A stretch of DNA of 64,000 nucleotides from Lachnospiraceae bacterium (GCA_017461725.1 JAFTXG010000022.1:124001-188000), one strand, 5' to 3'; shown: positions 18,744 through 29,100, counted from the stretch's first letter. The notes: generated from the letters alone by a model not told the origin. Numbers and translations are program-made.

Positions 18744-19241
18744 ATGTTTGGATTTTTCAGGAAAAACAGGGAAGTAAAACCCGCGGTAGACCAAAATCAG
18801 CTGGTGGCTGTGGCGGATGGAAAGGTGATCCGGATGGAGGACGTGAATGATCCGGTATTTTCTGAGAAAATGATGGGGGATGGCGTGGCAGTTGTGCCCA
18901 CCGGAACCACTGTGGTGGCACCCTGTGCGGGAACCGTGACCATGATTGCTGACACCGGCCATGCATTCGGTATGGAGTGCGATAACGGTCTGGAGTTGTT
19001 GGTACATATTGGGATTGATACCGTGAGCCTGGGCGGAAAGGGCTTTACGGTAGTTGGCAAGGCAGGAGAGCATGTGGAGGCAGGCGCACCCATGATCGAG
19101 TTTGATCCCGAGGTGATCAGAACGGCAGGTCTTGATATGACCACCCCGATCATCATTCTGGAGGACGGCGGAAAGTCCATTGAGATGAGCTATCCGGAAG
19201 CGGCGAAGGCCGGAGAGACCGTTGTGATGGAGTGCAGATAA
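18744..19241 (+). CDS. crr: PTS system glucose-type EIIA component
   Basis: A 165-residue cytoplasmic phosphocarrier. It has the EIIA-glucose beta-barrel motifs VVPTGTTVVAPCAGTV, DTGHAFGMECDNGLELLVHIGIDTV and the VEAGAPMIEFD turn. His88 in LVHIG is the phosphorylated residue, and His73 in GHAFG is its neighbour, matching His90 and His75 of the E. coli protein. It receives phosphate from HPr and passes it to the EIIB domain of the next gene. The start at 18744 (MFGFF) follows AAAAGGAGAACGG; an in-frame ATG at 18717 also has GGAG before it and cannot be excluded. The hairpin and RAT site upstream regulate it. Confidence 0.94.
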   Translation: MFGFFRKNREVKPAVDQNQLVAVADGKVIRMEDVNDPVFSEKMMGDGVAVVPTGTTVVAPCAGTVTMIADTGHAFGMECDNGLELLVHIGIDTVSLGGKGFTVVGKAGEHVEAGAPMIEFDPEVIRTAGLDMTTPIIILEDGGKSIEMSYPEAAKAGETVVMECR

Positions 19242-19321
19242 ACGCGCAGGATAGACGAGGGAAATGTCATTGATTTGATAAGCGGTTTGATAATAATACG
19301 GATAGGAAAGAGGAGTATCTT

Positions 19322-20944
19322 ATGAAACAGAAAATCACCAACGCACTGGAAAAATTCTCCAAGGCGATGCTGTCCCCATTAACTTATATTGCGGCAGCCG
19401 GTATGATCTTAGTTCTGGGTGCAGTGTTGACCAGCAGTGAACTGCAGAAGCTGATTCCGGTGTTGACTGATCCCGTTATTTCCCTGATCGGTAAGCTGAT
19501 TTACGAGGGCGTGATGATCATTATCAACAACCTGAGCGTGTTCTTCTGCGTGGGCATCGCTGCGGTGATGGCGAAGAAGGATAAGCATCAGGCGTCCATG
19601 ATCGCCCTGATGTCCTACCTGATCTTCTTAAAATCCAGCAATGTGACTTTGACTCAGATGGGCATGCTGGCAGCACCGGATCCGCTGGTTGGTCTCTATG
19701 GAACCGGCCAGGCAAACACACTGGGTATGCAGGTCATGGATATGAGTGTGTTCGGCGGCATCATCCTCGGTCTGCTGTGCGGTGGAGTTTATAACAGGAC
19801 CCGCGATAAGCGGTTCAAGGGCTATGTGACCCAGATATTTTCCGGCGTTCGCTGGTCCTTCACCATCATGGTGTTTGTGGCGATCCTCATGGGCGTGGCC
19901 TCCTGCTATGTGTGGCCCCCTGTACAGGGCGTGATCGACAGCCTGACCGGGCTGATCAAGGAGAGCGGAAACTTCGGTCTGTTCCTCTATGGATTCCTGG
20001 AGCGTTTCCTGATTCCCACCGGGCTTCACCATCTGGTGTACACACCGTTCCAGTTTTCCGCGCTGGGCAACAGTCTGACGGTGGGCGAGACCACCTATGC
20101 CGGCTCCTATATCGTTATGATGATCGAGCTTCAGGCGGGTATGCCCTTCTCTGAGGGTATTGTCTGGATGTACACCGGTTTCACCAAGACCTTCGGTTAT
20201 TTCGGTATCGTGGCGGCATTCATCTTCTGCGCGCGCAAGGAAAACCGGGCAAAGACCGCAGCTACTCTGATCCCCCTGGCACTGACGGCATCTTTGGCAT
20301 CCATCACCGAGCCCATCGACTTTTTGTTCTGCTTTGCAGCGCCCCTTCTCTGGGTGGTACACGCATGCATCGCCGGTCTGTTCATCGTTCTGCTGAACGT
20401 GTTCGGTGTTACCGGATTCACGACCAACCTGATGGGTTCTGTACTGATGAATCTGACCGCAGGCGTGGAGCGGACAAATTATCCCGTACTGTATCTGCTG
20501 GCGCTGATCGAGATCGTGGTGTACTTCCTGGTTTTCACCTTCCTGATCAGGAAATTTAACTTAAAGACCCCCGGCCGTGAGGCGGATGCGGTTGAGGAGG
20601 CACCGGAAAAACCTGCGTCCACCGCGGACAAGGCGGATAAGGCTGATCATCAGGAAGTCAAGACAGAGAATAAATCCCAGAGCGCACCGGGAAAGAAGCA
20701 GGCTGCGTTGACCACAGAGCTGCTTCAGTGTATCATTGAGGGGCTCGGCGGAAAAGATAACATCAACACCGTGGACAACTGTTTCACCCGTCTGAGAGTC
20801 AATGTGAAGGATGCGTCTCTGGTAAAGGATGATATTATCAACAAGACGCCAAACAGCGGTATCGTGAAGAAGGATACTGATATTCAGATTATTTACGGAT
20901 TGCAGGTGCCTGAGATCAAAAAGGCAGTGGAGGAATTATTATGA
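19322..20944 (+). CDS. PTS alpha-glucoside-type EIICB transporter
   Basis: A 540-residue permease of the glucose superfamily. Residues 1 to about 415 form the membrane EIIC domain, with the substrate-loop motif PTGLHHLVYTPFQFSALG and the later ITEPIDFLF. A charged A/K/D/E-rich linker (about 418-455) leads to a cytoplasmic EIIB domain. There Cys487 in VDNCFTRLRV takes phosphate from EIIA. The order IIC-linker-IIB resembles MalX/GlvC. The downstream GH4 gene overlaps it by 4 bp and has the CDMP signature of phospho-alpha-glucosidases, so the imported sugar is probably an alpha-glucoside such as maltose. Confidence 0.93.
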   Translation: MKQKITNALEKFSKAMLSPLTYIAAAGMILVLGAVLTSSELQKLIPVLTDPVISLIGKLIYEGVMIIINNLSVFFCVGIAAVMAKKDKHQASMIALMSYLIFLKSSNVTLTQMGMLAAPDPLVGLYGTGQANTLGMQVMDMSVFGGIILGLLCGGVYNRTRDKRFKGYVTQIFSGVRWSFTIMVFVAILMGVASCYVWPPVQGVIDSLTGLIKESGNFGLFLYGFLERFLIPTGLHHLVYTPFQFSALGNSLTVGETTYAGSYIVMMIELQAGMPFSEGIVWMYTGFTKTFGYFGIVAAFIFCARKENRAKTAATLIPLALTASLASITEPIDFLFCFAAPLLWVVHACIAGLFIVLLNVFGVTGFTTNLMGSVLMNLTAGVERTNYPVLYLLALIEIVVYFLVFTFLIRKFNLKTPGREADAVEEAPEKPASTADKADKADHQEVKTENKSQSAPGKKQAALTTELLQCIIEGLGGKDNINTVDNCFTRLRVNVKDASLVKDDIINKTPNSGIVKKDTDIQIIYGLQVPEIKKAVEELL

Positions 20945-22308
20945 TTTATACGATTGTTGGCGGAGGAAGCACGTTTACTCCCGGCATTGTAAAATCCATC
21001 GCACTCAGAAAGGACGAGCTGGAGGTGGAGGAGATCCGCCTGTTCGATCTGGACCGGGAGCGCCAGGACAAGGTAGCCGTCGTGGTGAAGTGGATTCTGG
21101 ACGAGGAGTTAGACAGTGGCATCCGTCTTACGGTCACCTACGATGAGGAGAGTGCGTACCGTGACGCGGACTTTGTGTTCGCGCAGATGCGCGTGGGCAA
21201 ATATGCGCTGCGCGAGATGGACGAGAAGATCCCGCTGCGCCACGGCTGTGTGGGGCAGGAGACCTGCGGCTGCGGCGGTCTGGCCTATGGCATGCGCACC
21301 ATCTTCCCCATGATCAAGGTGCTGGACGATGTGGCGAAGTACGCAAAGCCCGGTCACTGGATCCTGAACTATTCCAACCCGGCCTCCATCGTCTCTGAGG
21401 CTTGCCGGATGCTTCGCCCCGACGCGCGGATTATCAATATCTGTGATATGCCCATCGCGATCATCGATGTGGTGGCAGCGGCGCTGGAGATTAAGGATAA
21501 GGAAAACATTGTCTACGATTATTATGGACTGAATCATTTTGGCTGGTTTACCGGGATCGAGTACAGGGGTGAGGACATCATGCCCCGGCTGCGCGATTAT
21601 ATCATGGAGCACAAAATCCTTCTGCCCGACGCTTACCTGAAAGATAAGATCGCCCTGGGAGCGGGGACCAGTGACACCCACCGGAACCGCCATGCGAAGG
21701 GCAGCTGGTATTACGTTTGGAAGGGCATCTACGAGATTATGTCCAATTTCCCGGACACCCTGCCGAACACTTATCTGAACTACTATCTGCAGCAGAAGGA
21801 GTTTGTGGAGCATTCCGACGTGGAGCGCACCCGCGCCAACGAGGTCATGGAGACCCGTGAGAAGAACCTGTTTGACGGTATCGACAAGTACCTGAGGACC
21901 GGTGTGGTGGATGAAAATGTATTTTATGCCGGAAGCCACGGCGACTGGATCGCTGATCTGGCGGTGGCATTGAAAAATGACACCAAGGCCCGTTTCCTGG
22001 TCATCACCGAGAACCGGGGCGCGATCCCCAACATGCCTTACGATGCCATGGTGGAGGTTCCCGCCTATATCGGAAAGAAGGGACCTGAGGTCATTGCGCA
22101 GAATAAGATCCCGCTGTTCCAGCAGGGACTGATGATGCAGCAGTTAAACTCCGAGAAGCTGCTGGTAGAGGGCTGTATCGAGGGCTCCTATCAGAAGGTG
22201 CTGGAGGCATTCACGCTGAATAAGACCGTGCCCAGCATGAACGTGGCGAAGGCAATTCTGGATGATATGATCGAGGCCAACGAAGGATATTGGCCGGAAT
22301 TGCGATAA
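20941..22308 (+). CDS. 6-phospho-alpha-glucosidase, glycoside hydrolase family 4
   Basis: A 455-residue cytoplasmic enzyme that needs NAD and a divalent metal. The N terminus has the Rossmann motif TIVGGGSTFTP. YSNPAS follows, then NICDMP, with Cys168 as metal ligand, and NHFGWF, with a His near residue 199. The CDMP tetrapeptide marks the alpha-specific branch of GH4, while beta-specific members have CNVP. GH4 enzymes cleave by an oxidation-elimination route. The ATG overlaps the EIICB stop (ATGA), so translation is coupled. It hydrolyses the phosphorylated sugar brought in by the PTS, giving glucose 6-phosphate and glucose. Confidence 0.95.
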   Translation: MIYTIVGGGSTFTPGIVKSIALRKDELEVEEIRLFDLDRERQDKVAVVVKWILDEELDSGIRLTVTYDEESAYRDADFVFAQMRVGKYALREMDEKIPLRHGCVGQETCGCGGLAYGMRTIFPMIKVLDDVAKYAKPGHWILNYSNPASIVSEACRMLRPDARIINICDMPIAIIDVVAAALEIKDKENIVYDYYGLNHFGWFTGIEYRGEDIMPRLRDYIMEHKILLPDAYLKDKIALGAGTSDTHRNRHAKGSWYYVWKGIYEIMSNFPDTLPNTYLNYYLQQKEFVEHSDVERTRANEVMETREKNLFDGIDKYLRTGVVDENVFYAGSHGDWIADLAVALKNDTKARFLVITENRGAIPNMPYDAMVEVPAYIGKKGPEVIAQNKIPLFQQGLMMQQLNSEKLLVEGCIEGSYQKVLEAFTLNKTVPSMNVAKAILDDMIEANEGYWPELR

Positions 22309-22331
22309 AAGCACAATGTAGTAAAATGAAG

Positions 22332-22370
22332 AAGAGACTCCGGTTTTGAGTGGAACCGGGGTCTCTCTTA
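22332..22370 (+). terminator. Terminator of the PTS operon
   Basis: AGAGACTCCGGTT pairs with AACCGGGGTCTCT (one G-U) around an 8-nt loop, and TTAT follows. It lies 25 bp after the GH4 stop codon. Confidence 0.75.
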
Positions 22371-22446
22371 TATTGTTGTCGAATGAAATAGTCCGTCGGA
22401 TTCAAATTTGGGGGCTGTATAAATTGTGGATAAACGCAAATTGTCG

Positions 22447-22475
22447 TTGTTTTTCTTCTTGTTTGATGTTATACT
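22447..22475 (+). promoter_or_regulatory. Promoter of the EamA gene
   Basis: TTGTTT (22447-22452), a 17-bp spacer and TATACT (22470-22475), about 95 bp before the start codon. Confidence 0.65.
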
Positions 22476-22568
22476 ATAAACTAGTTTATTGTGTGCTGTA
22501 ATATGAGACATATGCCGCACATAAACCGAAGGAATCATAATCGCTGGATGATCGACAGGAGGACCCTT

Positions 22569-23414
22569 ATGACAAAAGAACAGAAATCCACATTATATGT
22601 ATTCCTGGCCGCTGTGTTGTTTTCCATCGGCGGTCTGTGCGTGAAGGTGATCCCCTGGTCTGCGCTGACCATCAACGGCGTGCGCAGTCTGATTTCGGTG
22701 CTGATCCTGCTGGTCTATCTGAAAAAGACGAACCACAAGATTGTGTTCAATAAAGGGGTTGCGCTGGGAGCCATCAGCATGGCCGGAACTACTACACTTT
22801 TTTGCCTGGCGAACAAGTTGACCACGGCGGCAAACACGATCATTCTGCAGTTTACCGCACCGATATTTATCATTCTGTTTATGTGGCTGTTTTTCCATGA
22901 AAAGCCGAAAAAGCTGGACATCTCCACCTGCTGTATCGTGCTGGTGGGCATCATCTGTTTCTTCGTGGACTCACTGTCCGCGGGAAATACGCTGGGAAAT
23001 GCATTGGCGCTCCTTTCCGGAGTGACCTATGCCGGAGTATTCATGATGAATACCTTCCCCGGCGCGGACTCCATGTCATCAATCCTGCTGGGGCAGGCCG
23101 TGTGTGCGGTGACACAGACACCGTTCATCTTTGCGGAGACAGAGTTTACGGTACCGGCGTTCGCGGCGATCCTCGCCCTTGGCGTATTTCAGCTGGCGCT
23201 GGCCTACATCTTCATGTCCAAGGGACTGGAGCATACACCTGCGGTGACCGCGTCCCTGACGGCAGCCATCGAGCCCATCCTAAATCCGATCCTGGTGGCG
23301 ATCTTCTATGGCGAGATGATCTCATCACTGTCCTTTGTGGGAGCAGTCATCGTCGTTGTGGGGGTAATAGCATATAACGTGCTTAAGCTACGAGCAGTGC
23401 ACCGACAAGATTGA
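22569..23414 (+). CDS. EamA/DMT superfamily transporter
   Basis: A 281-residue membrane protein with ten predicted helices arranged as two EamA repeats. The first repeat runs from residue 9 and contains the G-x-x-R-S-L-I pattern (NGVRSLISVLI) and AANTIILQFTAPIF. The second shows AVTASLTAAIEPILNPI, the family's signature proline-bearing helix. Members export amino acids or other metabolites, and the substrate cannot be told. The start at 22569 has ACAGGAGGACCCTT before it, better than the ATG at 22491. It stands alone, followed by a repeat-rich intergenic stretch. Confidence 0.88.
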   Translation: MTKEQKSTLYVFLAAVLFSIGGLCVKVIPWSALTINGVRSLISVLILLVYLKKTNHKIVFNKGVALGAISMAGTTTLFCLANKLTTAANTIILQFTAPIFIILFMWLFFHEKPKKLDISTCCIVLVGIICFFVDSLSAGNTLGNALALLSGVTYAGVFMMNTFPGADSMSSILLGQAVCAVTQTPFIFAETEFTVPAFAAILALGVFQLALAYIFMSKGLEHTPAVTASLTAAIEPILNPILVAIFYGEMISSLSFVGAVIVVVGVIAYNVLKLRAVHRQD

Positions 23415-23580
23415 TAAGTCCGACGTGAGCTTGCTCACAGGCGGGCTTAGTCAAGCTGGGAGGTATACGGCGACAGCCGTGCAGCGAGATGGAGCGGAGC
23501 GGAATCGAGCTGAGCACTGCGAGGGAAGCGAGCAAGTCGTGAGGAACAGGCGACAGCAGTGCACCGATACCAAATGTTTT
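23415..23580. repeat. Palindrome-rich intergenic repeat element
   Basis: The stretch has no credible gene. It holds GTGAGCTTGCTCAC (23425-23438), which recurs exactly at 63010 and 63325. It also has the hairpin CGGCGACAGCCG and two purine-rich GGAGCGGAGCG/GGGAAGCGAGC blocks like the one near 33920. GTGCACCGA occurs at both ends (23398 and 23568). These features suggest a dispersed, probably non-autonomous repeat family. Confidence 0.6.
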
Positions 23581-23594
23581 TGGGAGGTATGAGT

Positions 23595-24032
23595 ATGGAG
23601 AATGAGCGTGATTTGATTGAGCGCCTTGAGCGGATCGAGGCGAAGGAAAACCAGCGTCTTTTGCTGGGAAAGATCCAGCTTGCCCTGGTGGCAGTGCTGG
23701 TGATCGGTATTGCCGTGGTGCTGTGTATCGTTCTGCCCAGGGCAAACGACCTCTACATGCAGACCACAGCAGCGGTGACTCAGGCCCAGAACATCATGGC
23801 GGAGACAGAAGGGGTGCTGACGGAGATTGACTGGGAGAAATTTAAGGAGATCGACTTCAGCAAATTTAATGAGGTGGATTTCAGCAAGTTCAATGATCTG
23901 GATATCGAGGGATTGAACACGGCAATCAATAATCTGAACGAGGCGGTAAAGGCGGTGCAGGAGAAGGCCGCCGAGACACAGAAAGTGTTCGAGTCAATCA
24001 GCCAGTGGTTCGGTCAGCTTTTCGGAAATTGA
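23595..24032 (+). CDS. Small membrane protein with four octapeptide repeats
   Basis: A 145-residue protein I do not recognise. It has a charged amphipathic N terminus (residues 1-22, possible coiled coil) and one membrane segment near 26-48. A predicted external or periplasmic helical part follows. Residues 77-108 are four repeats of eight: EIDWEKFK, EIDFSKFN, EVDFSKFN and DLDIEGLN. A helix of about 30 residues and a W/F-rich end follow. The start at 23595 is set by GGGAGG 7 bp upstream. The layout resembles small membrane proteins with MCP-like or apolipoprotein-like helices, but no function can be given. Confidence 0.75.
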   Translation: MENERDLIERLERIEAKENQRLLLGKIQLALVAVLVIGIAVVLCIVLPRANDLYMQTTAAVTQAQNIMAETEGVLTEIDWEKFKEIDFSKFNEVDFSKFNDLDIEGLNTAINNLNEAVKAVQEKAAETQKVFESISQWFGQLFGN

Positions 24033-24127
24033 TTTTAAGTCGGTAAGAAAAGATAACAGAGGGTAAAATACATTTGCCCCGGCATCTTAAAAATGATATA
24101 CAAGGAAAAGAAGGAGTTTTAAGTTTT

Positions 24128-25777
24128 ATGATCAGTGCAAATGGTGTAACATTACGAATCGGAAAGAAGGCTTTGTTTGAGGATGTAAACATTAAGTTTA
24201 CCGAGGGCAACTGCTATGGTCTCATCGGTGCCAACGGCGCAGGAAAGTCCACTTTCCTGAAAATATTGTCCGGTCAGCTGGAGCCCAGCAAGGGAGACGT
24301 GGTGATCACTCCCGGTCAGCGTCTCTCCTTCCTGCAGCAGGACCACTTTAAGTATGACGAGTATCCGGTGCTGGATACGGTCATCATGGGTAATCCTCGT
24401 CTTTTGGAGGTTATGCATGAGAAGGATGCGATCTACATGAAGGAGGACTTCACCGAGGCTGACGGTATCCGTGCCGCCGAGTTGGAGGAGGAGTTTGCCA
24501 ACATGAACGGCTGGGAGGCTGAGTCTGACGCCGCGTCCCTGTTAAACGGTCTGGGCATCGGTACCGAGCTTCATTATTCCCTGATGAAGGATCTGAACGG
24601 TAACGAGAAGGTGAAGGTACTGCTGGCGCAGGCCCTGTTCGGAAACCCCGACATCCTGCTGCTCGATGAGCCCACCAACCACCTCGACCTGGATGCGATC
24701 GCATGGCTGGAGGAGTTCCTCATCAACTTTGACAACACCGTTATCGTGGTTTCCCACGACCGTTACTTCCTGAATAAGGTATGTACCCACACTGCAGATA
24801 TCGACTATGCGAAGATTCAGCTGTACGCAGGTAACTACGACTTCTGGTACGAGTCCAGCCAGCTGATGGTCAAGCAGATGAAGGAAGCAAACAAGAAGAA
24901 AGAGGAGAAGATCAAGGAGCTGCAGGAGTTTATTCAGCGATTCTCCGCAAACGCTTCCAAGTCCAAGCAGGCTACTTCCCGTAAGCGTGCGCTGGAGAAG
25001 ATCCAGCTGGATGAGATCCGTCCCTCCAGCAGAAAATATCCCTATATTGATTTCCGCCCCGAGCGCGAGATCGGTAACGAGGTGCTGACTGTTGAGCATC
25101 TGTCCAAGACCATCGACGGTGTGAAGGTGCTGGACGATGTATCCTTTATCCTGGGACACAATGACAAGGTCGCTTTCGTAGGCTCCAACGAGCTGGCGAA
25201 GACCACCCTGTTCCAGATCTTGGCTGGTGAGATGGAGCCCGACGAGGGATCCTACAAGTGGGGCGTGACCACCTCCCAGGCATATTTTGCTAAAGATAAT
25301 ACCGAGATTTTTGACAGCGATCTGACCATCACCGACTGGCTGACCCAGTTCTCCGTGATCAAGGACGCCACCTATGTGCGCGGTTTCCTGGGACGTATGC
25401 TGTTCGCCGGCGATGACGGCATGAAGCGCCTGCGTGTGCTCTCCGGTGGTGAGAAGGTGCGCTGCCAGCTGTCCATGATGATGATCAAGGCTGCTAACTG
25501 TCTGATCTTTGACGAGCCCACCAACCATCTGGACATGGAGTCCATCACCGCGCTGAACAACGGACTGATCAAGTTCCCCGGCGTGATCCTGTTCTCCTGC
25601 CACGACCATCAGTTTGTGCAGACCACCGCAAACCGTATTATGGAGTTCACTCCCGACGGTCTGATTGACAAGATCACCACCTACGACGAGTATCTGGCGA
25701 GCGACGTGATGGCGAGAAAGCGCCAGGGCGTTGCGAAGGCAGCTCCCGTTGAAGTGATCTCTGAGGATGACGAATAA
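24128..25777 (+). CDS. ABC-F family ATPase (YbiT-like)
   Basis: A 549-residue cytoplasmic protein with two ABC domains and no membrane part, joined by a charged linker helix (about residues 240-300) as in ABC-F translation factors. The first P-loop is GANGAGKST and its Walker B LLLDEPTNHLDLD, but its signature is LNGNE instead of LSGGQ. The second domain has a proper LSGGEKVR and FDEPTNHLDME but a P-loop reading GSNELAKTT, with Ala in place of the last Gly. ABC-F proteins act at the ribosomal E site. Its length and the short linker suit the YbiT/EttA-like group. Ribosome site AAGGAG is about 11 bp from the ATG. Confidence 0.93.
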   Translation: MISANGVTLRIGKKALFEDVNIKFTEGNCYGLIGANGAGKSTFLKILSGQLEPSKGDVVITPGQRLSFLQQDHFKYDEYPVLDTVIMGNPRLLEVMHEKDAIYMKEDFTEADGIRAAELEEEFANMNGWEAESDAASLLNGLGIGTELHYSLMKDLNGNEKVKVLLAQALFGNPDILLLDEPTNHLDLDAIAWLEEFLINFDNTVIVVSHDRYFLNKVCTHTADIDYAKIQLYAGNYDFWYESSQLMVKQMKEANKKKEEKIKELQEFIQRFSANASKSKQATSRKRALEKIQLDEIRPSSRKYPYIDFRPEREIGNEVLTVEHLSKTIDGVKVLDDVSFILGHNDKVAFVGSNELAKTTLFQILAGEMEPDEGSYKWGVTTSQAYFAKDNTEIFDSDLTITDWLTQFSVIKDATYVRGFLGRMLFAGDDGMKRLRVLSGGEKVRCQLSMMMIKAANCLIFDEPTNHLDMESITALNNGLIKFPGVILFSCHDHQFVQTTANRIMEFTPDGLIDKITTYDEYLASDVMARKRQGVAKAAPVEVISEDDE

Positions 25778-25930
25778 AAATCTGGACGGCAACCATGGCG
25801 GAGCAATCATTTTTAATAGATCTTGAATAATGTCAAAAGTCCGGGAATCCGCACAAATAAAGGTTTCCTGAGAGATGGAAAGTCTCTGTGATAATGGTTT
25901 GACAATATTTGAAGATTATCTAAAAAGTAT
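25778..25930. other. AT-rich spacer after the ABC-F gene
   Basis: AT content rises sharply here compared with the genes on the left. I see no open frame with a ribosome site; TTGACA at 25900 lacks a -10 at proper spacing. It probably marks the left edge of the AT-rich patch that ends near 30,050. Confidence 0.45.
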
Positions 25931-25974
25931 AGAGCTAACTGATTTTTGTTTGGGAAAGTCAGTTGGCTCTTTTT
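25931..25974 (+). terminator. Terminator-like hairpin upstream of the helicase
   Basis: AGAGCTAACTGA (25931-25942) and TCAGTTGGCTCT (25959-25970) pair with one G-U, followed by TTTTT. It lies about 150 bp after the ABC-F stop and 100 bp before the helicase promoter, so it insulates the two. Confidence 0.7.
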
Positions 25975-26071
25975 ATGTTTTTTCAAAAGTAAAAACCTGG
26001 AAAAATACCAGATGAAAAAAGATGAGGGACTGAAACGCCTAAATGTTTTTGTAAAGTGATTCAAGATTATC

Positions 26072-26100
26072 TTGCAGTTTTCTATTGGAAACAATATAAT
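26072..26100 (+). promoter_or_regulatory. Promoter of the helicase gene
   Basis: TTGCAG (26072-26077), a 17-bp spacer and TATAAT (26095-26100), 69 bp before the chosen start codon. Confidence 0.7.
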
Positions 26101-26168
26101 ATATACAAAATGAAGATACATAAAAAAGATAAACACTCAAGAAAACAGCAGATAAGAAAGGTTTGTCT

Positions 26169-29100
26169 ATGGGATTCTTTTCAAATCTTTTCAGAAAGAA
26201 AAATCGTACAATTAGTAATGCTCAAAAGAAAAGTAATACTGATAACCCAGAATGTAAGCGGCTTCTTGATCTGAAAGCATATATGGATGCAATGCTAAAT
26301 GCAAACAATTATATAGCAAAAAGTGAGTACAAAGATACGTTGCTGGAGTCAAGGAAAACAATAGAATACTTTGAGGTACTAAAAAGCAGTGGTTTATTAA
26401 ACACGTTTTGTGAAAATAACTGCATGGACATTCGAGTTATTGAAACTATTTTTACCTACTATGAAAATTTTGAAACTTTGGTTGATCAACATAATGAGGC
26501 GTATATTCAATATGCGATGAATCACGAGAAAGAATATTTGGACAATATTCTTCGGGAAGTTGATCCACAAATTAGGTTAGATGAAGATCAGCGTCGGGTT
26601 GTATTAACGGATGAAGACTATTGTCTGGTAATCGCCGGTGCTGGAGCAGGAAAGACAACAACTGTTGCAGCTAAAGTGAAATATTTAGTTGAAAAGAAAG
26701 GGGTAGCCCCGTCACAGATTTTAGTGGTGTCTTTCACTAATAAAGCGGTACGAGAACTCCGCGATAAGTTGAATAAAGATTTGGCTATTGAATGCCCGAT
26801 TGCAACGTTTCATTCAACTGGTAATGCGATTCTGAGAAAACATAATCCAGAAAAATTGAATATTGTTGATTCTTCAAAGTTATATTATGTACTTCAGGAT
26901 TACTTCAAAAACTCTATATTGAAAAATGAAAGACTTGTAAATAACTTAATTATGTTTTTTGCATCTTATTTTGATGCGCCTTTTGAGGGGAAGGATCTTA
27001 ATGATTTCTTTAATAAAGTTGCAAAAGCGAATTTCTCAACACTGAGGAGTGACCTTGATGAATATAAAAAGCAAATTGTTGATATTCGTACTAAGAAAAC
27101 GGTCACAATTCAAAATGAAGTGATGAGATCACATCAGGAAGTCGAAATCGCTAATTTTTTGTATTTGAATAATATTGAATACGAATATGAGCCGATATAT
27201 CAATACAATATTCTTTTATCAAGAAAGCCGTACACACCCGATTTTATCATTCGACAGGATGACAAAGTTGCCTATATAGAACATTTTGGAATCACACAAG
27301 ATGGAAAAAATGATCGTTTCAGCGATGATCAGCTTGCTGCATATAAAAAGGCAATTAACGACAAAGTGAGTTTGCATAGACGGCATGGAACTGTTTTGAT
27401 ATATACATTTTCACAATATTCTGACAGAAGAACTTTGCTTGAACATTTGCAAGAGGAGCTTGAGAAGAAAGGTTTTGAACTTCGCCCTCGTTCAAACAAG
27501 GAAGTTATGGAGAAGTTAATTTCTGCTGAAGAAAACCGTTATATTAGGAAATTGGTTAATTTGATTTGTCGTTTTATTTCAAATTTCAAGACAAATGGAT
27601 ATTCTTCTGAGGAATTTAATCGTATGTATCATGCTACACAGAATGTGCGTACAAGACTTTTCTTGGATATTTGTCATGACTGTTATTTGGAATATGATCG
27701 TTATCTCAAGGAAAATAACGCAGTTGATTTCGAAGATATGATCAATGAATCTGCCAGAGTTTTGCGAGAAGTAAAAGAAATGAAGCAAAAGCTTGATTTC
27801 AAATATGTGATCGTGGATGAATATCAGGATATTTCACGGCAACGATTTGATCTGGTCACTGCATTATCTGATGTAACAGATGCAAAAATTATTGCGGTGG
27901 GTGATGATTGGCAATCGATTTATGCGTTTAGTGGTTCTGATATAACCTTGTTTACGAAGTTTGCTGAGAAAATGGGATATGCGAAACTTTTAAAGATAGT
28001 CAATACATATCGAAATTCCCAGGAAGTAATTGACATTGCTGGTAACTTCATTCAAAAAAACGAAGCTCAAATAGCGAAGGATTTAAAATCGCCGAAACAT
28101 ATTGTTGATCCAGTAATTATATACACTTATGATGCCACCTTAAAAAGAAAGGATGCAGACAGAAGAAGTGGTGTGAATTATGAACTTGCTCATGCGGTTG
28201 AAGTAGCATTGGAGCAGATTATGGAGTTTAATCAGCTGGAAGGAAAAGATGAAAATGGATCGATTCTTTTGTTGGGAAGATTTGGATTTGATGGGGATCA
28301 GTTAGAACGCTCCGGATTATTTGAATATGTTGATCGGGGAAACAAAATTAAAAGTGTAAAATATCCTGAATTGAATATTTCGTTTATGACAGCTCATGCC
28401 TCAAAGGGGCTGGGGTATGACAATGTAATTGTTGTAAATGGAAAAAATGAGACATATGGTTTTCCTTCAAAAATTGAGGATGATCCGGTTCTTTCACTTG
28501 TAATTAAAGGAGATCGCTCTATTGATTATGCGGAGGAACGCCGGTTGTTTTATGTTGCAATGACAAGAACAAAAAATCGTGTTTATTTCATTGCTCCAGA
28601 GCAAAATCCATCGGAATTTTTGCTCGAAATTAAGCGAGATTATAAGAATGTTAAGCTCTGCGGAAATTGGAATGAAGATTTACCACAAAATAGTATCGCG
28701 AAAAAGACTTGCCCTGTATGTGGTTATCCGCTTCAATTTCGATATAAAAATGCATACGGTTTACGGCTATTTATCTGTACAAACGAGCCGGAAGTATGCA
28801 GTTTCATGACAAATGAGTATAGCGCAGGGAAACTTTCTATCCTAAAGTGCGATCAATGTAGAGATGGCTATCTCATTGTAAAGCCGGGAAAGGACAGCGG
28901 TTTCTTTTTAGGGTGCACAAATTACAAAAAAGATGGTACTGGATGTGGAAAAGTCATTTGGAAGCAGCAGTATTATGATATGATGAAGCTTTCACCGGAA
29001 CCAGCACCGGAAAAGGTATTTCCGTCTGGGTTAAGGAAATCGACACAGGCTGAAACTGAAGCAAAGAAAGATGTACAGAGAGAAGAGATTCCGGTTATAA

